Source: Streptomyces sp. NBC_00670
Lineage (GTDB): Bacteria > Actinomycetota > Actinomycetes > Streptomycetales > Streptomycetaceae
Assembly: GCF_036226765.1 (NCBI RefSeq)
Contig: NZ_CP109017.1
Location: 2,858,501 to 2,922,500, forward strand
DNA length: 64,000 nucleotides
Direction: 5' to 3'
Positions 8,318 through 17,078 of this stretch are shown here, in pieces. Under the pieces are notes generated by a model. That model made no database searches. It was not told the origin of the DNA and was given only the letters and a program-made list of their open reading frames with translations. The position numbers and the translations under genes are program-made. The first letter of the stretch is position 1, and each line of letters begins with the position of its first letter.

Positions 8318-11300
8318 ATGCAGATCCGGCTGACCGTCGTTGACCCGCTGGGCCCGCCCGCGGAGCCGGGAGCGCGTGCCGCGAGCCGCGACGTCCTGGT
8401 CACCGCCCCTGCCGGGACGGCGCTGGCGGCGGTGGTCGCGGGCCTCGTCTCGGCGGTGGGCGGCGGCGAGGGCCCGGCGGTGCTGTACGCGGGCGCGGAG
8501 CGGCTCGACCCGCAGCGCCGCACGCTGGGCGAGCCGCCGCTGACGGACGGCGCCGTGCTGACGCTGGGCGCCCCGGCGGAGCCGGGCCCGGAGGCCTCGG
8601 ACGACGACGTCTCGGCGGAGCTGCACGTGGTGGCGGGGCCGGACGCGGGCGGGGTGCATCTGCTGCACGGCGGCCAGATCCGGGTGGGCCGCTCGGCCGA
8701 CGCCGACGTCCCGCTCGACGATCCGGACGTCTCCCGTCTGCACTGCGCGGTCACGGTCGCGCCCGACGGCCGGGTCACGGTCGCCGACCTGGGCTCCACC
8801 AACGGCACGACGCTGGACGGCGTCCGCGTCACCGACCGCCCGGTCCGGCTGGCCCCGGGCGCGCTCCTGCGCCTCGGCGAGTCGACGCTGCGGCTGACCC
8901 CGCCGGGCGGAGTGCGTCCGGTCCCGACGACACCGGACGGCGAGGGACACGCGCGCGTACGGGGCGCGGGGGCGCCGTCGGTACCGGGTGCGTCGTCGGT
9001 GCCGGGTGCGCAGGCGGGCGCCGCGGCCGGTACGGCCGTCGGCCGCCCGGAGCACGGCCCGGCGGCCGACGGACAGGCGACGCCGGGGGCGTACGGAGCG
9101 GGACGGCCGGGCTCGCACGCAGGTGCGCCGTACGGGCAGGGTGGGGGCGACGCCGGGGGGCGGGGCGAGCCCCGCAGGCCGGCGCGGGCGACGGCGGGCG
9201 ACAGCACCGGCGCGGACCGGTCCGACGGCCACGGCCATGGCTACGGCACGGGCGGTTCCGGCCGTGGTGGCGAGGCCGGTCACGGCGGGGGCGGTGCGCA
9301 CAGCGGTGCCGGCGCCGACGGCCACGGCGGCTCCGGTGGCTCCAGCGGCTCCGGTGACCGTGCCGAGCCGTACGGCCATGGCGTCGACGGCCGTACCGGC
9401 CGGGGCGGCGAGCGGCCCGGCGGTGTCGGGGCCGACATCCCCGGCCCCGGTGACCGCGCCGACGCGGGGAGCGGGGCCGGCGGGCACAGCCGTGAGGCCG
9501 ACAGGGGCCGGGACGACCGCTACGCACAGGGCGACAGCGGAACCGGCCACCCCGGCGGTCGCGGCGACGACCGGCACGGCGGCGGCTCGGCGGTCGGCGA
9601 TTCCGGCGGTCGTGCCGGGGAGCGGGGTACCGGCCGGTCCCGGAAGGGGACGCCGGTGCGGGGGACCGACGTGCCGGAGGAGTGGGGTGGCGCGCCGGCG
9701 GCCGGGGGCCGGCGGCGCGGGGGGCTCGCCGCGTGGGCCCGGCGGCTGGCCGGGGGACGGGAGGACACCGCGGCCGGTGGTGCGGCGACCGCGCATGCCG
9801 AGGGTGTGGCCCCGACCCTGCCGTACCGTCCGCAGGGACCCGAGAAATGGCCGGATCCCGCCGCGCTGCTGCTGACGGCGCTCCGGCCGGGGCCCCGGCT
9901 CTGGGAGCGCGGGCCGCTGCACCCGGAGGCGTTCACCGTGCGGCTCGGCACCGCCGACGTGCCCGCCGCGCCCGACGGCTCCGGTCCGCTGCTCGCCGTA
10001 CCGGTGACCACGGGGTTGCGCGAGGTCGGCTCGCTCGGCCTGGCCGGACCCCGGGCCCGCCTCGACGGGCTCGCCCGTGCCGTACTGGCGCAGCTGGCCG
10101 CGCTGCACTCCCCCGACACGCTCGAACTCGTCCTGATCAGCGCGGACCGCGCGCGCCCCGTCGAGGAGCGCACGGCGGAGTGGTCGTGGCTCGGCTGGCT
10201 GCCGCACCTCGTACCGGCGCACGGCCAGGACTGCCGGCTGCTGCTCGCCTACGACCGTGAGCAGGCGACGGCCCGTACGGCGGAGCTGCTGCGCCGCCTG
10301 GACGACCGGCTCGGCGACCCGGCGCCCGACGCCGCGCCCCGGGTGCCCCAGCAGGGCGGCCCCAGGGACGAGGACGACACCGTACGGCGCCCCTCCTGGG
10401 CGCGGGACGGGGACGGCGCGCCGGCCGAGCCGTACGCCGGTCCCCGCACCGTGCTGGTGGTGGACGGCGACCCCGGCGGCGCGGATGTGCGCGAGGCGGT
10501 GGTGCGGCTGGTACGGGAGGGGCCGCGGGCCGGCATCCATGTGATCTGCCTGGCCGAGACGGCGGCGGCCTCCCCCGCCTCGCCGGTCGCGGAGACGTAC
10601 GAGGCGGCGTGCGCCGGTTCGCCGACGTTCCGGGAGTGCGGGGCGGTGGCCCTGCTCAGCGGGGATGTGGCCACGGCGGTGCACGTCCTGCGAGTCGCAC
10701 CCCGACCGGAGCCGAACGGCTCCCCCGCCGTCGGGCCCGACCGCAGCCCCGGTTCCGGTTCCGCGCCCGATCGAACCGCACCGGGCTCGTACGGCGCCGA
10801 CGGCCAGGGCGCACCGGCCTCGTACGGCGCCGGCCAGGGCGCACGGGACGCGCAGGGCGCGAGCGGCCGAGCCGTGTCGGGGCGGCACGGCTTCGCCGAC
10901 GGCCGGACGGCACCGGGCGCGCAGGACACGCGCGGCCAGGTCGCACCGGACGCCCGGGGCGCGGGCGACCGGGGCGTGTCAGGCACGCAGGACGCGAGCG
11001 GCCGATCCGCACCCGGACCGTACGGCGCCGACGGCCCGGCCGCGCCGGGCGAGCAGGGCGCCAGTGGGCCGGGCGCGCCGGGCGCCGGTGGTCTGGCCGC
11101 CCCCGGTGGCGACGGCCGGGGTGTGTCCGGGCGGCACGGGTTCGCCGGGGGCGCGGATGCGTACGGTGCTGGGGTCCCCGCCGACGGGCGGGACGCGGTG
11201 CGCGGCGGGACGACCGCCCGTGCCGGGCGCACCGGTGAGGGGCGCGCGACCGGCATCCCGCAGCCCCGCGGCGAGTACGGCGCTCCCGGCGCCCCGTACG

Positions 11301-12850
11301 ACCCCAAAGCCACGCATTACGACTCCCGGACCACCCACCACGACCCCCGCACCACGCCCCACGACCCCCAAGCCACCCATTACGACCCCCAGGCCACGCA
11401 TCACGACCGCACCGGGCGGGCGTTGCGGGACGCGGCGGTCGTCGCCGGGCGTGGTCCCGGTGAGGCCGGCGACGGTGGGCGGATACGCCGCGGGCCGGTG
11501 AGCGAGGGCACCGTCGCCGCCGTCGACGCGGTGTCCCTCGCGTGGGCCGAGCGGTTCGCCCGCGCGCTCGCCCCGCTGCGTACGGACGGTCCCGCCGGCG
11601 GGTCGCTCCCGCACCCGCGGGTCTCCGCGCCGCTGCCCCGGACGGCCCGTCTGCTGGACGAGTTGGGGCTGGCCCGCGCCACCCCCGCCTCGCTGATGGC
11701 CCGTTGGGCGGCCGCGGCCGACGACACCGAGTCGCTGGGCGGCCGCGCCTGGGCGGTGCTCGGGGCCGGGCCGCGCGGTCCGGTCGTCGTGGACCTCGCC
11801 GCCGACGGTCCGCACCTGCTGGTGGAGGGGCCGTCGGGCAGCGGCCGTACGGAGCTGCTGCGGGCCGTCGCCGCGTCCCTCGCGGCGGCCGAGCGCCCGG
11901 ACCGGCTCGGCATGGTGCTGATAGAGGGCCGCGACTGCGGGCCGCGCGCCTCCGGCGCCGACGACGGTCTGCGGCTGTGCACGGACCTGCCCCACGTCAC
12001 CACCCACCTCGTCGCCAACGACCCCGTCCGCATGCGGGAGTTCGCGCAGGCGCTGAGCGCGGAGCTGAAGCGGCGCGCCGAGCTGCTGGGCCGGCTGGAC
12101 TTCGCCGAGTGGCACACGCGGCGGGCGGTGTCGGAGCGGTTGGTGCCGCAGCGGACCACGGCGAGCGGGACGGCGGCACGGCGCCCGGGGGCGGCGGACG
12201 GAACGTCCGCCACGGCCGCGGGCTCCGGTGCCGGCGCCGCCGACCTGGAGTCGCCGCCGAGCGCGACGCTGCGGCTGCGGCCGCCCGCGGCACGCCGGGC
12301 ACCGGAGCCGGGGCCGCCGCTGGCCCGGCTGGTGGTCGTCGTGGACGACCTGGACGCGCTGCTCTCGCCCGCCCTCGGCTCGCCCGGCCGGCCGTCGGCC
12401 GGTTCGGTCGTACGGGCGCTGGAGGCGGTCGGGCGGGACGGGGCCCGGCTCGGGGTGCACCTGGTGGCGGCGACGGGCGTCGAGGGCGGCCGTACGCCGC
12501 GGTCCGAGCCGGGCTGGGCCGCCGGGCTGCGGGTGCGGCTGCGCACGCCCGCGCCGGGCGCGGACGAACCCGCCCCGGGACGGGGGCGGTTGACGTACGC
12601 GCCTGATGCGGAGGACCGGGACCTCCGGGCGACGGAGTTCCAGGGCGGCCGCGTCACGGGGCGCATCCCGCGGACGGCGACCGTGCGGCCCACGGTGGCT
12701 CCCGTGGAGTGGGAGCGCATGGGCGACCCGCCGGCCCGCCGCACGGTACGGGAATTGGGCAACGGGCCGACGGATCTGGCGCTGCTCGCCAGTGCGTTGG
12801 AGCGGGCGGCCCGGTCGGTCTCGGCGACGGCAGTCCCCTCACTGCTGTGA
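8318..12850 (+). CDS. Giant FHA-domain FtsK/EccC-like ATPase (1510 aa)
   Basis: Residues 1-85 look like a ubiquitin-like/YukD fold (ends PLTDGAVLTLG). Residues about 102-192 are an FHA domain with canonical VGRSADAD, SRLHC and STNGTTLDG motifs, which bind phosphothreonine. Residues 206-500 are low-complexity Gly/Ala/Asp. FtsK/EccC-type modules follow at about 507-800 and 1080-1500, separated by another Gly/Ala linker. Only the second has a clear Walker A (GPSGSGRTE, about 1170) and Walker B (VVVVDDLD, about 1340). No membrane helices are evident, unlike true EccC. The start is the ATG after AGAAGGGA. It is divergent from two Ser/Thr kinases, so it may read their output. It resembles T7SS-type FtsK ATPases but no other T7SS gene is nearby. 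Confidence 0.85.
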   Translation: MQIRLTVVDPLGPPAEPGARAASRDVLVTAPAGTALAAVVAGLVSAVGGGEGPAVLYAGAERLDPQRRTLGEPPLTDGAVLTLGAPAEPGPEASDDDVSAELHVVAGPDAGGVHLLHGGQIRVGRSADADVPLDDPDVSRLHCAVTVAPDGRVTVADLGSTNGTTLDGVRVTDRPVRLAPGALLRLGESTLRLTPPGGVRPVPTTPDGEGHARVRGAGAPSVPGASSVPGAQAGAAAGTAVGRPEHGPAADGQATPGAYGAGRPGSHAGAPYGQGGGDAGGRGEPRRPARATAGDSTGADRSDGHGHGYGTGGSGRGGEAGHGGGGAHSGAGADGHGGSGGSSGSGDRAEPYGHGVDGRTGRGGERPGGVGADIPGPGDRADAGSGAGGHSREADRGRDDRYAQGDSGTGHPGGRGDDRHGGGSAVGDSGGRAGERGTGRSRKGTPVRGTDVPEEWGGAPAAGGRRRGGLAAWARRLAGGREDTAAGGAATAHAEGVAPTLPYRPQGPEKWPDPAALLLTALRPGPRLWERGPLHPEAFTVRLGTADVPAAPDGSGPLLAVPVTTGLREVGSLGLAGPRARLDGLARAVLAQLAALHSPDTLELVLISADRARPVEERTAEWSWLGWLPHLVPAHGQDCRLLLAYDREQATARTAELLRRLDDRLGDPAPDAAPRVPQQGGPRDEDDTVRRPSWARDGDGAPAEPYAGPRTVLVVDGDPGGADVREAVVRLVREGPRAGIHVICLAETAAASPASPVAETYEAACAGSPTFRECGAVALLSGDVATAVHVLRVAPRPEPNGSPAVGPDRSPGSGSAPDRTAPGSYGADGQGAPASYGAGQGARDAQGASGRAVSGRHGFADGRTAPGAQDTRGQVAPDARGAGDRGVSGTQDASGRSAPGPYGADGPAAPGEQGASGPGAPGAGGLAAPGGDGRGVSGRHGFAGGADAYGAGVPADGRDAVRGGTTARAGRTGEGRATGIPQPRGEYGAPGAPYDPKATHYDSRTTHHDPRTTPHDPQATHYDPQATHHDRTGRALRDAAVVAGRGPGEAGDGGRIRRGPVSEGTVAAVDAVSLAWAERFARALAPLRTDGPAGGSLPHPRVSAPLPRTARLLDELGLARATPASLMARWAAAADDTESLGGRAWAVLGAGPRGPVVVDLAADGPHLLVEGPSGSGRTELLRAVAASLAAAERPDRLGMVLIEGRDCGPRASGADDGLRLCTDLPHVTTHLVANDPVRMREFAQALSAELKRRAELLGRLDFAEWHTRRAVSERLVPQRTTASGTAARRPGAADGTSATAAGSGAGAADLESPPSATLRLRPPAARRAPEPGPPLARLVVVVDDLDALLSPALGSPGRPSAGSVVRALEAVGRDGARLGVHLVAATGVEGGRTPRSEPGWAAGLRVRLRTPAPGADEPAPGRGRLTYAPDAEDRDLRATEFQGGRVTGRIPRTATVRPTVAPVEWERMGDPPARRTVRELGNGPTDLALLASALERAARSVSATAVPSLL
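11296..11411 (+). repeat. 21-bp coding tandem repeat in the FHA/FtsK linker
   Basis: Five to six 21-bp units encode heptapeptides of the pattern HYDPxAT (for example YDPKATH, HDPRTTP, YDPQATH). His/Asp-rich content differs sharply from the Gly/Ala linker around it. Confidence 0.85.
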
Positions 12851-13038
12851 GGGGGCTCCGCTCCGGCCGGCGCGGAGGGCTCCGCCCCCACCTCCACTCC
12901 CCCACACACAACGACGCGGTCACGATGGTCCGCTTGACACCGTAGGCGCTCTTGCCGACCCGCCTGGCCCGGCGTACACCAGAGCGCACGGAACAGCGCC
13001 GGAACGACGTTCGACGAGGAACGAAGAACGGGGCAGTG

Positions 13039-14532
13039 ATGCGCAGCACCAGGAGCAGCAACTTCGGCACCGTCCATAACGACAGCACCGCCAGTAGCTA
13101 CAGCACCTTCCGTACCGAGAAGAATCGCCGTACCAGGGAAACCTTCCGGGCCTCCCCCACGACCACCCGGCGGCGGACCCCCAGAGCCGCCGCCGTCCTC
13201 CTCGCCACCGCCCTCGCGCTGGCCGTCTCCGGCTGTGGCGGGGACGACGACACCTCCAGTGGCGACACCAAGCCCAGCCGCGCGAGCGACGGCGGCGGCT
13301 CCACCGTTCAGCTGCCCAAGCTGAACGGCGAGAGCCTGGAGGTCGCCGCCGTGTGGACCGGTGGTGAGCAGAAGAACTTCAAGAAGGTCCTCGCCGAGTT
13401 CGAGAAGCGCACCGGCGCCAAGGTCACCTTCGTGCCCGCCCAGGACCCGATCATCAACTTCCTCGGCTCGAAGGTGGCCGGCGGCCAGCCGCCGGACGTC
13501 GCGCTGCTGCCGCAGCCCGGCGCGATCAAGCAGGCCGTGGACAAGGGCTGGGCCAAGCCGCTGGGCGCGGAGGCGACGAAGGAACTCGCGAAGAACTACT
13601 CGCAGGGCTGGCAGGACATCGGCAAGGTCGACGGCAAGCAGTACGGCGCCTACTACAAGGCCGCCAACAAGTCGCTGATCTGGTACAACGCCAAGGTCTT
13701 CGAGAACGCGGGGGCGAGCGAGCCGAAGACGTGGCAGGACCTGCTGAGCACCGCGCAGACGGTCTACGACTCCGGTGTCACCCCCTTCTCGGTGGGCGGC
13801 GCGGACGGCTGGACGCTCACCGACTGGTTCGAGAACGTCTACCTCTCCCAGGCCGGCCCGGAGAAGTACGACCAGCTCGCCCAACACAAGATCAAGTGGA
13901 CCGACCCCTCGGTCAAGCAGGCGCTCACCACCCTCGCGCAGATCTGGGGCAAGAAGGACTACGTCGCGGGCGGCGCGAAGGGCGCACTGGGGACGGCGTT
14001 CCCGGAGTCGGTCACCCAGACCTTCACCGGCGGCGACCAGCCGAAGGCCGGCATGGTCTACGAGGGCGACTTCGCGCAGGTCAACATCGGTGAGACCAAG
14101 GCGAGGATCGGCACGGACGCCAAGGTCTTCCCGTTCCCGGCCGTGGGCGACACCGCGCCCGTGGTCAGCGGCGGCGACGCGGCCGTCATCCTGGACGACT
14201 CCAAGGCCGCGCAGGCCCTGGTGACGTTCCTGGCCTCGCCGGACGCCGCGACCATCCAGGCCAAGCTGGGCGGTTACCTCTCCCCCAACAAGAACGTGCC
14301 GGACTCGGCGTACCCGAACGCGGTGCAGCGGAAGATCGCCAAGTCGCTGGTCGCGGCCGGTGACGACTTCCGGTTCGACATGTCCGACCAGGCCCCGCAG
14401 GCGTTCGGCGGCACGCCCGGCAAGGGCGAGTGGAAGGAGTTGCAGGACTTCCTGACCAACCCCAAGGACGTGGCCGGTGCGCAGGCGAAGCTGGAGGCCG
14501 CCGCGGCCAAGGCGTACGGGAGCGGGAGTTGA
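13039..14532 (+). CDS. ABC transporter substrate-binding lipoprotein (sugar family)
   Basis: Extracellular solute receptor of about 497 aa in the family-1 (carbohydrate) group. The start is taken at the ATG 13039 (a GTG precedes it in frame). There is an unusually long Ser/Thr/Arg-rich N-terminus of about 55 residues before the hydrophobic signal segment and lipobox LAVSGC. The mature part shows the LEVAAVWTGGEQKNFKKVL start and a hinge typical of maltose/alpha-glucoside binding proteins (PFSVGGADGWTLTDWFENVY). It heads an operon with two permeases, 34 bp upstream of the first. No ATPase gene follows; in Streptomyces such systems commonly share MsiK (known for other importers). The substrate is unknown. 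Confidence 0.9.
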   Translation: MRSTRSSNFGTVHNDSTASSYSTFRTEKNRRTRETFRASPTTTRRRTPRAAAVLLATALALAVSGCGGDDDTSSGDTKPSRASDGGGSTVQLPKLNGESLEVAAVWTGGEQKNFKKVLAEFEKRTGAKVTFVPAQDPIINFLGSKVAGGQPPDVALLPQPGAIKQAVDKGWAKPLGAEATKELAKNYSQGWQDIGKVDGKQYGAYYKAANKSLIWYNAKVFENAGASEPKTWQDLLSTAQTVYDSGVTPFSVGGADGWTLTDWFENVYLSQAGPEKYDQLAQHKIKWTDPSVKQALTTLAQIWGKKDYVAGGAKGALGTAFPESVTQTFTGGDQPKAGMVYEGDFAQVNIGETKARIGTDAKVFPFPAVGDTAPVVSGGDAAVILDDSKAAQALVTFLASPDAATIQAKLGGYLSPNKNVPDSAYPNAVQRKIAKSLVAAGDDFRFDMSDQAPQAFGGTPGKGEWKELQDFLTNPKDVAGAQAKLEAAAAKAYGSGS

Positions 14533-14566
14533 GCCCGCGCCGGGCACGAGGGGCGGGTGACCGGCG

Positions 14567-15919
14567 ATGACGTCGGCCACCGCGGAGGGGGTCGCCGAGT
14601 CCCCGGCGACGCCCCCCGTCCCGTCGAAGCGCAGAAGCGTGACCGGCACCCGGCGCACGGTGGCAGCGCTCTTCCTGCTGCCCGCGCTGGTGCTGCTCGG
14701 TGCGCTCGTGGTCTACCCGATCGGGTACTCCGTCGTCCGCAGTTTCTACGACTCCTCCGGTGACTCCTTCGCGGGCATCGACAACTACAAGGACCTGTTC
14801 ACCGACGACGGCATCCGTACGGCGCTGAAGAACAACATCCTGTGGGTGGTGTTCGCGCCGACGGTCGCGACCGCCCTCGGACTCGTGTTCGCGGTGCTGA
14901 CCGAACGGGTGCGCTGGGGCACGGCGTTCAAGCTGGTCGTCTTCATGCCGATGGCGATCTCGATGCTCGCGGCGGGGATCATCTTCCGGCTGGTGTACGA
15001 CCAGGACCCGGACAAGGGCGTGGCGAACGCGGTCTGGGTGGGCGTGCACGACACGTTCGCGCAGTCGTCCGCGTTCCCGAAGGCGCACCCGGGGCGTGAG
15101 TCGCCGCTGGTCGCGCGGGACGGCGGGTTCCTGACGAGGGCGACGGTGCACACGGGCGACACGGTCACGCTGCCGCTCGTCGGCGTCGCGCCCGACCAGA
15201 TGCCGGACAGCGCGAAGAAGGCGGCCGCGCCGAAGGCCGACCCGGGGAGGATCACCGGGACGACCTGGCAGGACTTCACGCGCGGCAAGGGCGTCGGCAC
15301 GCTCGGCGGGGTCGACGCCTCGGAGCAGGGGTACGCCGGGATGCGGATCGAGGCGGTGAAGGACGGCGAGGTCGTCGACTCCACGAAGGCCGCCGACGAC
15401 GGCACGTTCACACTGTCGGCGAAGGCGGACGGGGCTCAATTGCGGTTGCCCGCGAGCAACTTCAAGGAGCCGTACAACGGCGTCGACTGGCTCGGCCCGT
15501 CGCTCGTCACCCCGGCGGTGATCGGGGCGTACGTGTGGATGTGGGCCGGGTTCGCGATGGTGCTGATCGCGGCGGGGCTGGCCGGTGTGCCGCGCGAACT
15601 CCTGGAGGCGGCGCGGGTGGACGGGGCGAACGAGTGGCAGGTGTTCCGCCGGGTCACGGTGCCGCTGCTCGCGCCGGTGCTCGGGGTCGTCGTGGTCACA
15701 CTGATGATCAACGTGCTCAAGGTCTTCGACCTGGTGTTCATCATCCCGCCGGGCTCCTCGCAGGACGACGCCGACGTGCTCGCCCTGGAGCTGTACCGGA
15801 AGGGCTTCGCCGAGGACCAGCCGGGCGTCGCGAGCGCGATCGCGGTGTTCCTGCTGCTCTTGGTGATCCCGGTGATGCTGTTCAACGTGCGGCGACTACG
15901 GCGGGAGGTGCGGCGATGA
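14567..15919 (+). CDS. ABC sugar permease (MalF type) with extra external domain
   Basis: Inner-membrane permease of 450 aa. Helices are recognisable at about 27-50, 85-110, 118-145, then after a long loop at 312-335, 375-400 and 420-440. The EAA loop reads ELLEAARVDGANEWQVFRRV. Between helices 3 and 4 lies an insertion of about 150 residues (roughly 155-305) that would face outside and contains a short beta-rich stretch (DGEVVDSTKAADDGTFTLSA) like a carboxypeptidase-regulatory or Ig-like fold. Ordinary MalF-like permeases of this group are about 300 aa. The gene ends in an ATGA overlap with a 31-codon mini-ORF. Confidence 0.9.
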   Translation: MTSATAEGVAESPATPPVPSKRRSVTGTRRTVAALFLLPALVLLGALVVYPIGYSVVRSFYDSSGDSFAGIDNYKDLFTDDGIRTALKNNILWVVFAPTVATALGLVFAVLTERVRWGTAFKLVVFMPMAISMLAAGIIFRLVYDQDPDKGVANAVWVGVHDTFAQSSAFPKAHPGRESPLVARDGGFLTRATVHTGDTVTLPLVGVAPDQMPDSAKKAAAPKADPGRITGTTWQDFTRGKGVGTLGGVDASEQGYAGMRIEAVKDGEVVDSTKAADDGTFTLSAKADGAQLRLPASNFKEPYNGVDWLGPSLVTPAVIGAYVWMWAGFAMVLIAAGLAGVPRELLEAARVDGANEWQVFRRVTVPLLAPVLGVVVVTLMINVLKVFDLVFIIPPGSSQDDADVLALELYRKGFAEDQPGVASAIAVFLLLLVIPVMLFNVRRLRREVRR

Positions 15920-16011
15920 GGGCACGACCGCTTTCCGGCCGGGGGTCCGGGGGTTGGCCCCCGGGAAGACACAGCAACGTGCGTCGGTTGCGGCGGGAGG
16001 TGCGGCGATGA
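15884..16011 (+). repeat. Duplicated 36-bp gene end between the two permeases
   Basis: Near-identical copies at 15884-15919 and 15976-16011 both encode NVRRLRREVRR followed by an ATGA stop/start overlap. The 56 bp between them includes a B-like palindromic stretch (GGGGGTCCGGGGG near 15942). Confidence 0.9.
15916..16011 (+). CDS. 31-codon mini-ORF created by the duplication
   Basis: ATG at 15916 overlaps the first permease stop (ATGA), has the duplicated GGGAGG ribosome site, and runs to TGA at 16009-16011, overlapping the next permease start. The product would be MRARPLSGRGSGGWPPGRHS followed by a copy of the first permease's C-terminal tail. It is probably a by-product that keeps translational coupling rather than a functional peptide. 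Confidence 0.3.
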   Translation: MRARPLSGRGSGGWPPGRHSNVRRLRREVRR

Positions 16012-16934
16012 CTGCCGAGGCCGGAGGAATCAGTACGGCGGCACCGGCGCCCGCGCCGCCGGCCGGGACGGCCGTCAAGGCCCGGCGGTCCTGGGCGACG
16101 CGGATCACCGAGGGGGTCAGCGGCGGTCTGCTGCGGGTCTTCCTCCTCCTCGTCGGCCTGTTCTGGCTGGTGCCGACGATCGGTCTGCTGCTCGCCTCGC
16201 TGCGCACACCGGAGGACATGAGCGCCTCCGGGTGGTGGAAGGTGTTCAGCCGGCCCTCCCAGCTCACGTTCGACAGCTACCAGAAGCTCCTGGAGAACGG
16301 CGACATCACCGACTCCCTGTGGAACACGGTGCTGATCACGGTGCCGGCCACGGTCCTGGTCGTGCTGATCGGTTCGCTCGCCGGGTACGCCTTCGCGTGG
16401 ATGGAGTTCCCGGGGCGCGACTGGTGGTTCCTGGGCGTGGTCGGGCTCCTTGTGGTGCCGGTGCAGGTGGCGCTCATCCCGATCGCCGAACTGTTCGGCA
16501 ACATCGGGTTGTTCGGCACGATCTTCGGCGTGGTGCTGTTCCACGTCGGGTTCGGGCTGCCGTTCGCGGTGTTCCTGCTGCGGAATTTCTTCGCGGAGAT
16601 CCCGCGCGAACTGCTGGAGGCGGCACGGCTGGACGGCGCGGGCGAACTGCGGCTGTTCCTGCGGGTGGTGATGCCGTTGGGTGGGCCGGCCATCGCGAGC
16701 CTGGGCATCTTCCAGTTCCTGTGGGTGTGGAACGACATGCTGGTCGCGCTGGTGTTCACCAAGGCGGGCACGCAGCCGATCACGGTCGCCCTGCAGACGC
16801 AGGTGCGGCAGTTCGGCAGCAACATCGACGTGCTGGCGCCGGGCGCGTTCATCTCGATGGTGATCCCGCTGGTCGTGTTCTTCGCCTTCCAGCGGCAGTT
16901 CGTGTCGGGGGTGATGGCGGGGGCGGTGAAGTAG
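16008..16934 (+). CDS. ABC sugar permease (MalG type)
   Basis: Second inner-membrane permease (308 aa) of the importer. It has six predicted helices, an EAA loop reading ELLEAARLDGAGELRLFLRV, and the typical C-terminal FISMVIPLVVFFAFQRQFVSGVMAGAVK ending of MalG-like proteins. The start ATG has GGGAGG at 7 nt, provided by the second copy of the duplicated sequence. It is the last gene of the operon and is followed by a terminator. Confidence 0.93.
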   Translation: MTAEAGGISTAAPAPAPPAGTAVKARRSWATRITEGVSGGLLRVFLLLVGLFWLVPTIGLLLASLRTPEDMSASGWWKVFSRPSQLTFDSYQKLLENGDITDSLWNTVLITVPATVLVVLIGSLAGYAFAWMEFPGRDWWFLGVVGLLVVPVQVALIPIAELFGNIGLFGTIFGVVLFHVGFGLPFAVFLLRNFFAEIPRELLEAARLDGAGELRLFLRVVMPLGGPAIASLGIFQFLWVWNDMLVALVFTKAGTQPITVALQTQVRQFGSNIDVLAPGAFISMVIPLVVFFAFQRQFVSGVMAGAVK

Positions 16935-16951
16935 CGCCGGCCGTCTTCCGG

Positions 16952-16979
16952 GGGGCGGACCCGAGCACGGGTCCGCCCC
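16952..16979 (+). terminator. Terminator of the sugar ABC operon
   Basis: Perfect 12-bp inverted repeat GGGGCGGACCCG / CGGGTCCGCCCC with a 4-nt loop, followed by TTCC. It lies 18 bp after the permease stop. Confidence 0.85.
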
Positions 16980-17054
16980 TTCCGTGTGCCGACACGCCGG
17001 AGTGTCCCCCAAATGCCACAAACGGCGTAACCCGATCACTCCTTCGGCCGTTCC

Positions 17055-17068
17055 CGGGCATATGCCCG
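17055..17068. promoter_or_regulatory. Palindrome just upstream of the GT2/TagF gene
   Basis: Perfect 14-bp palindrome CGGGCATATGCCCG ends 10 bp before the ATG at 17079, where a ribosome site would sit. It could be an operator or an RNA hairpin masking the start. Confidence 0.4.
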
Positions 17069-17078
17069 TGCCGACCAT

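Noticed and set aside
3517..8343. 1608-codon plus-strand ORF antisense to prfB and the kinases
   Set aside because: It is a shadow frame caused by high GC third positions of real minus-strand genes.
8318..12850. Possible type VII secretion locus
   Set aside because: Only an FtsK/EccC-like ATPase is present; no WxG100, EccB, EccD, EccE or mycosin genes are nearby and no membrane helices are seen.
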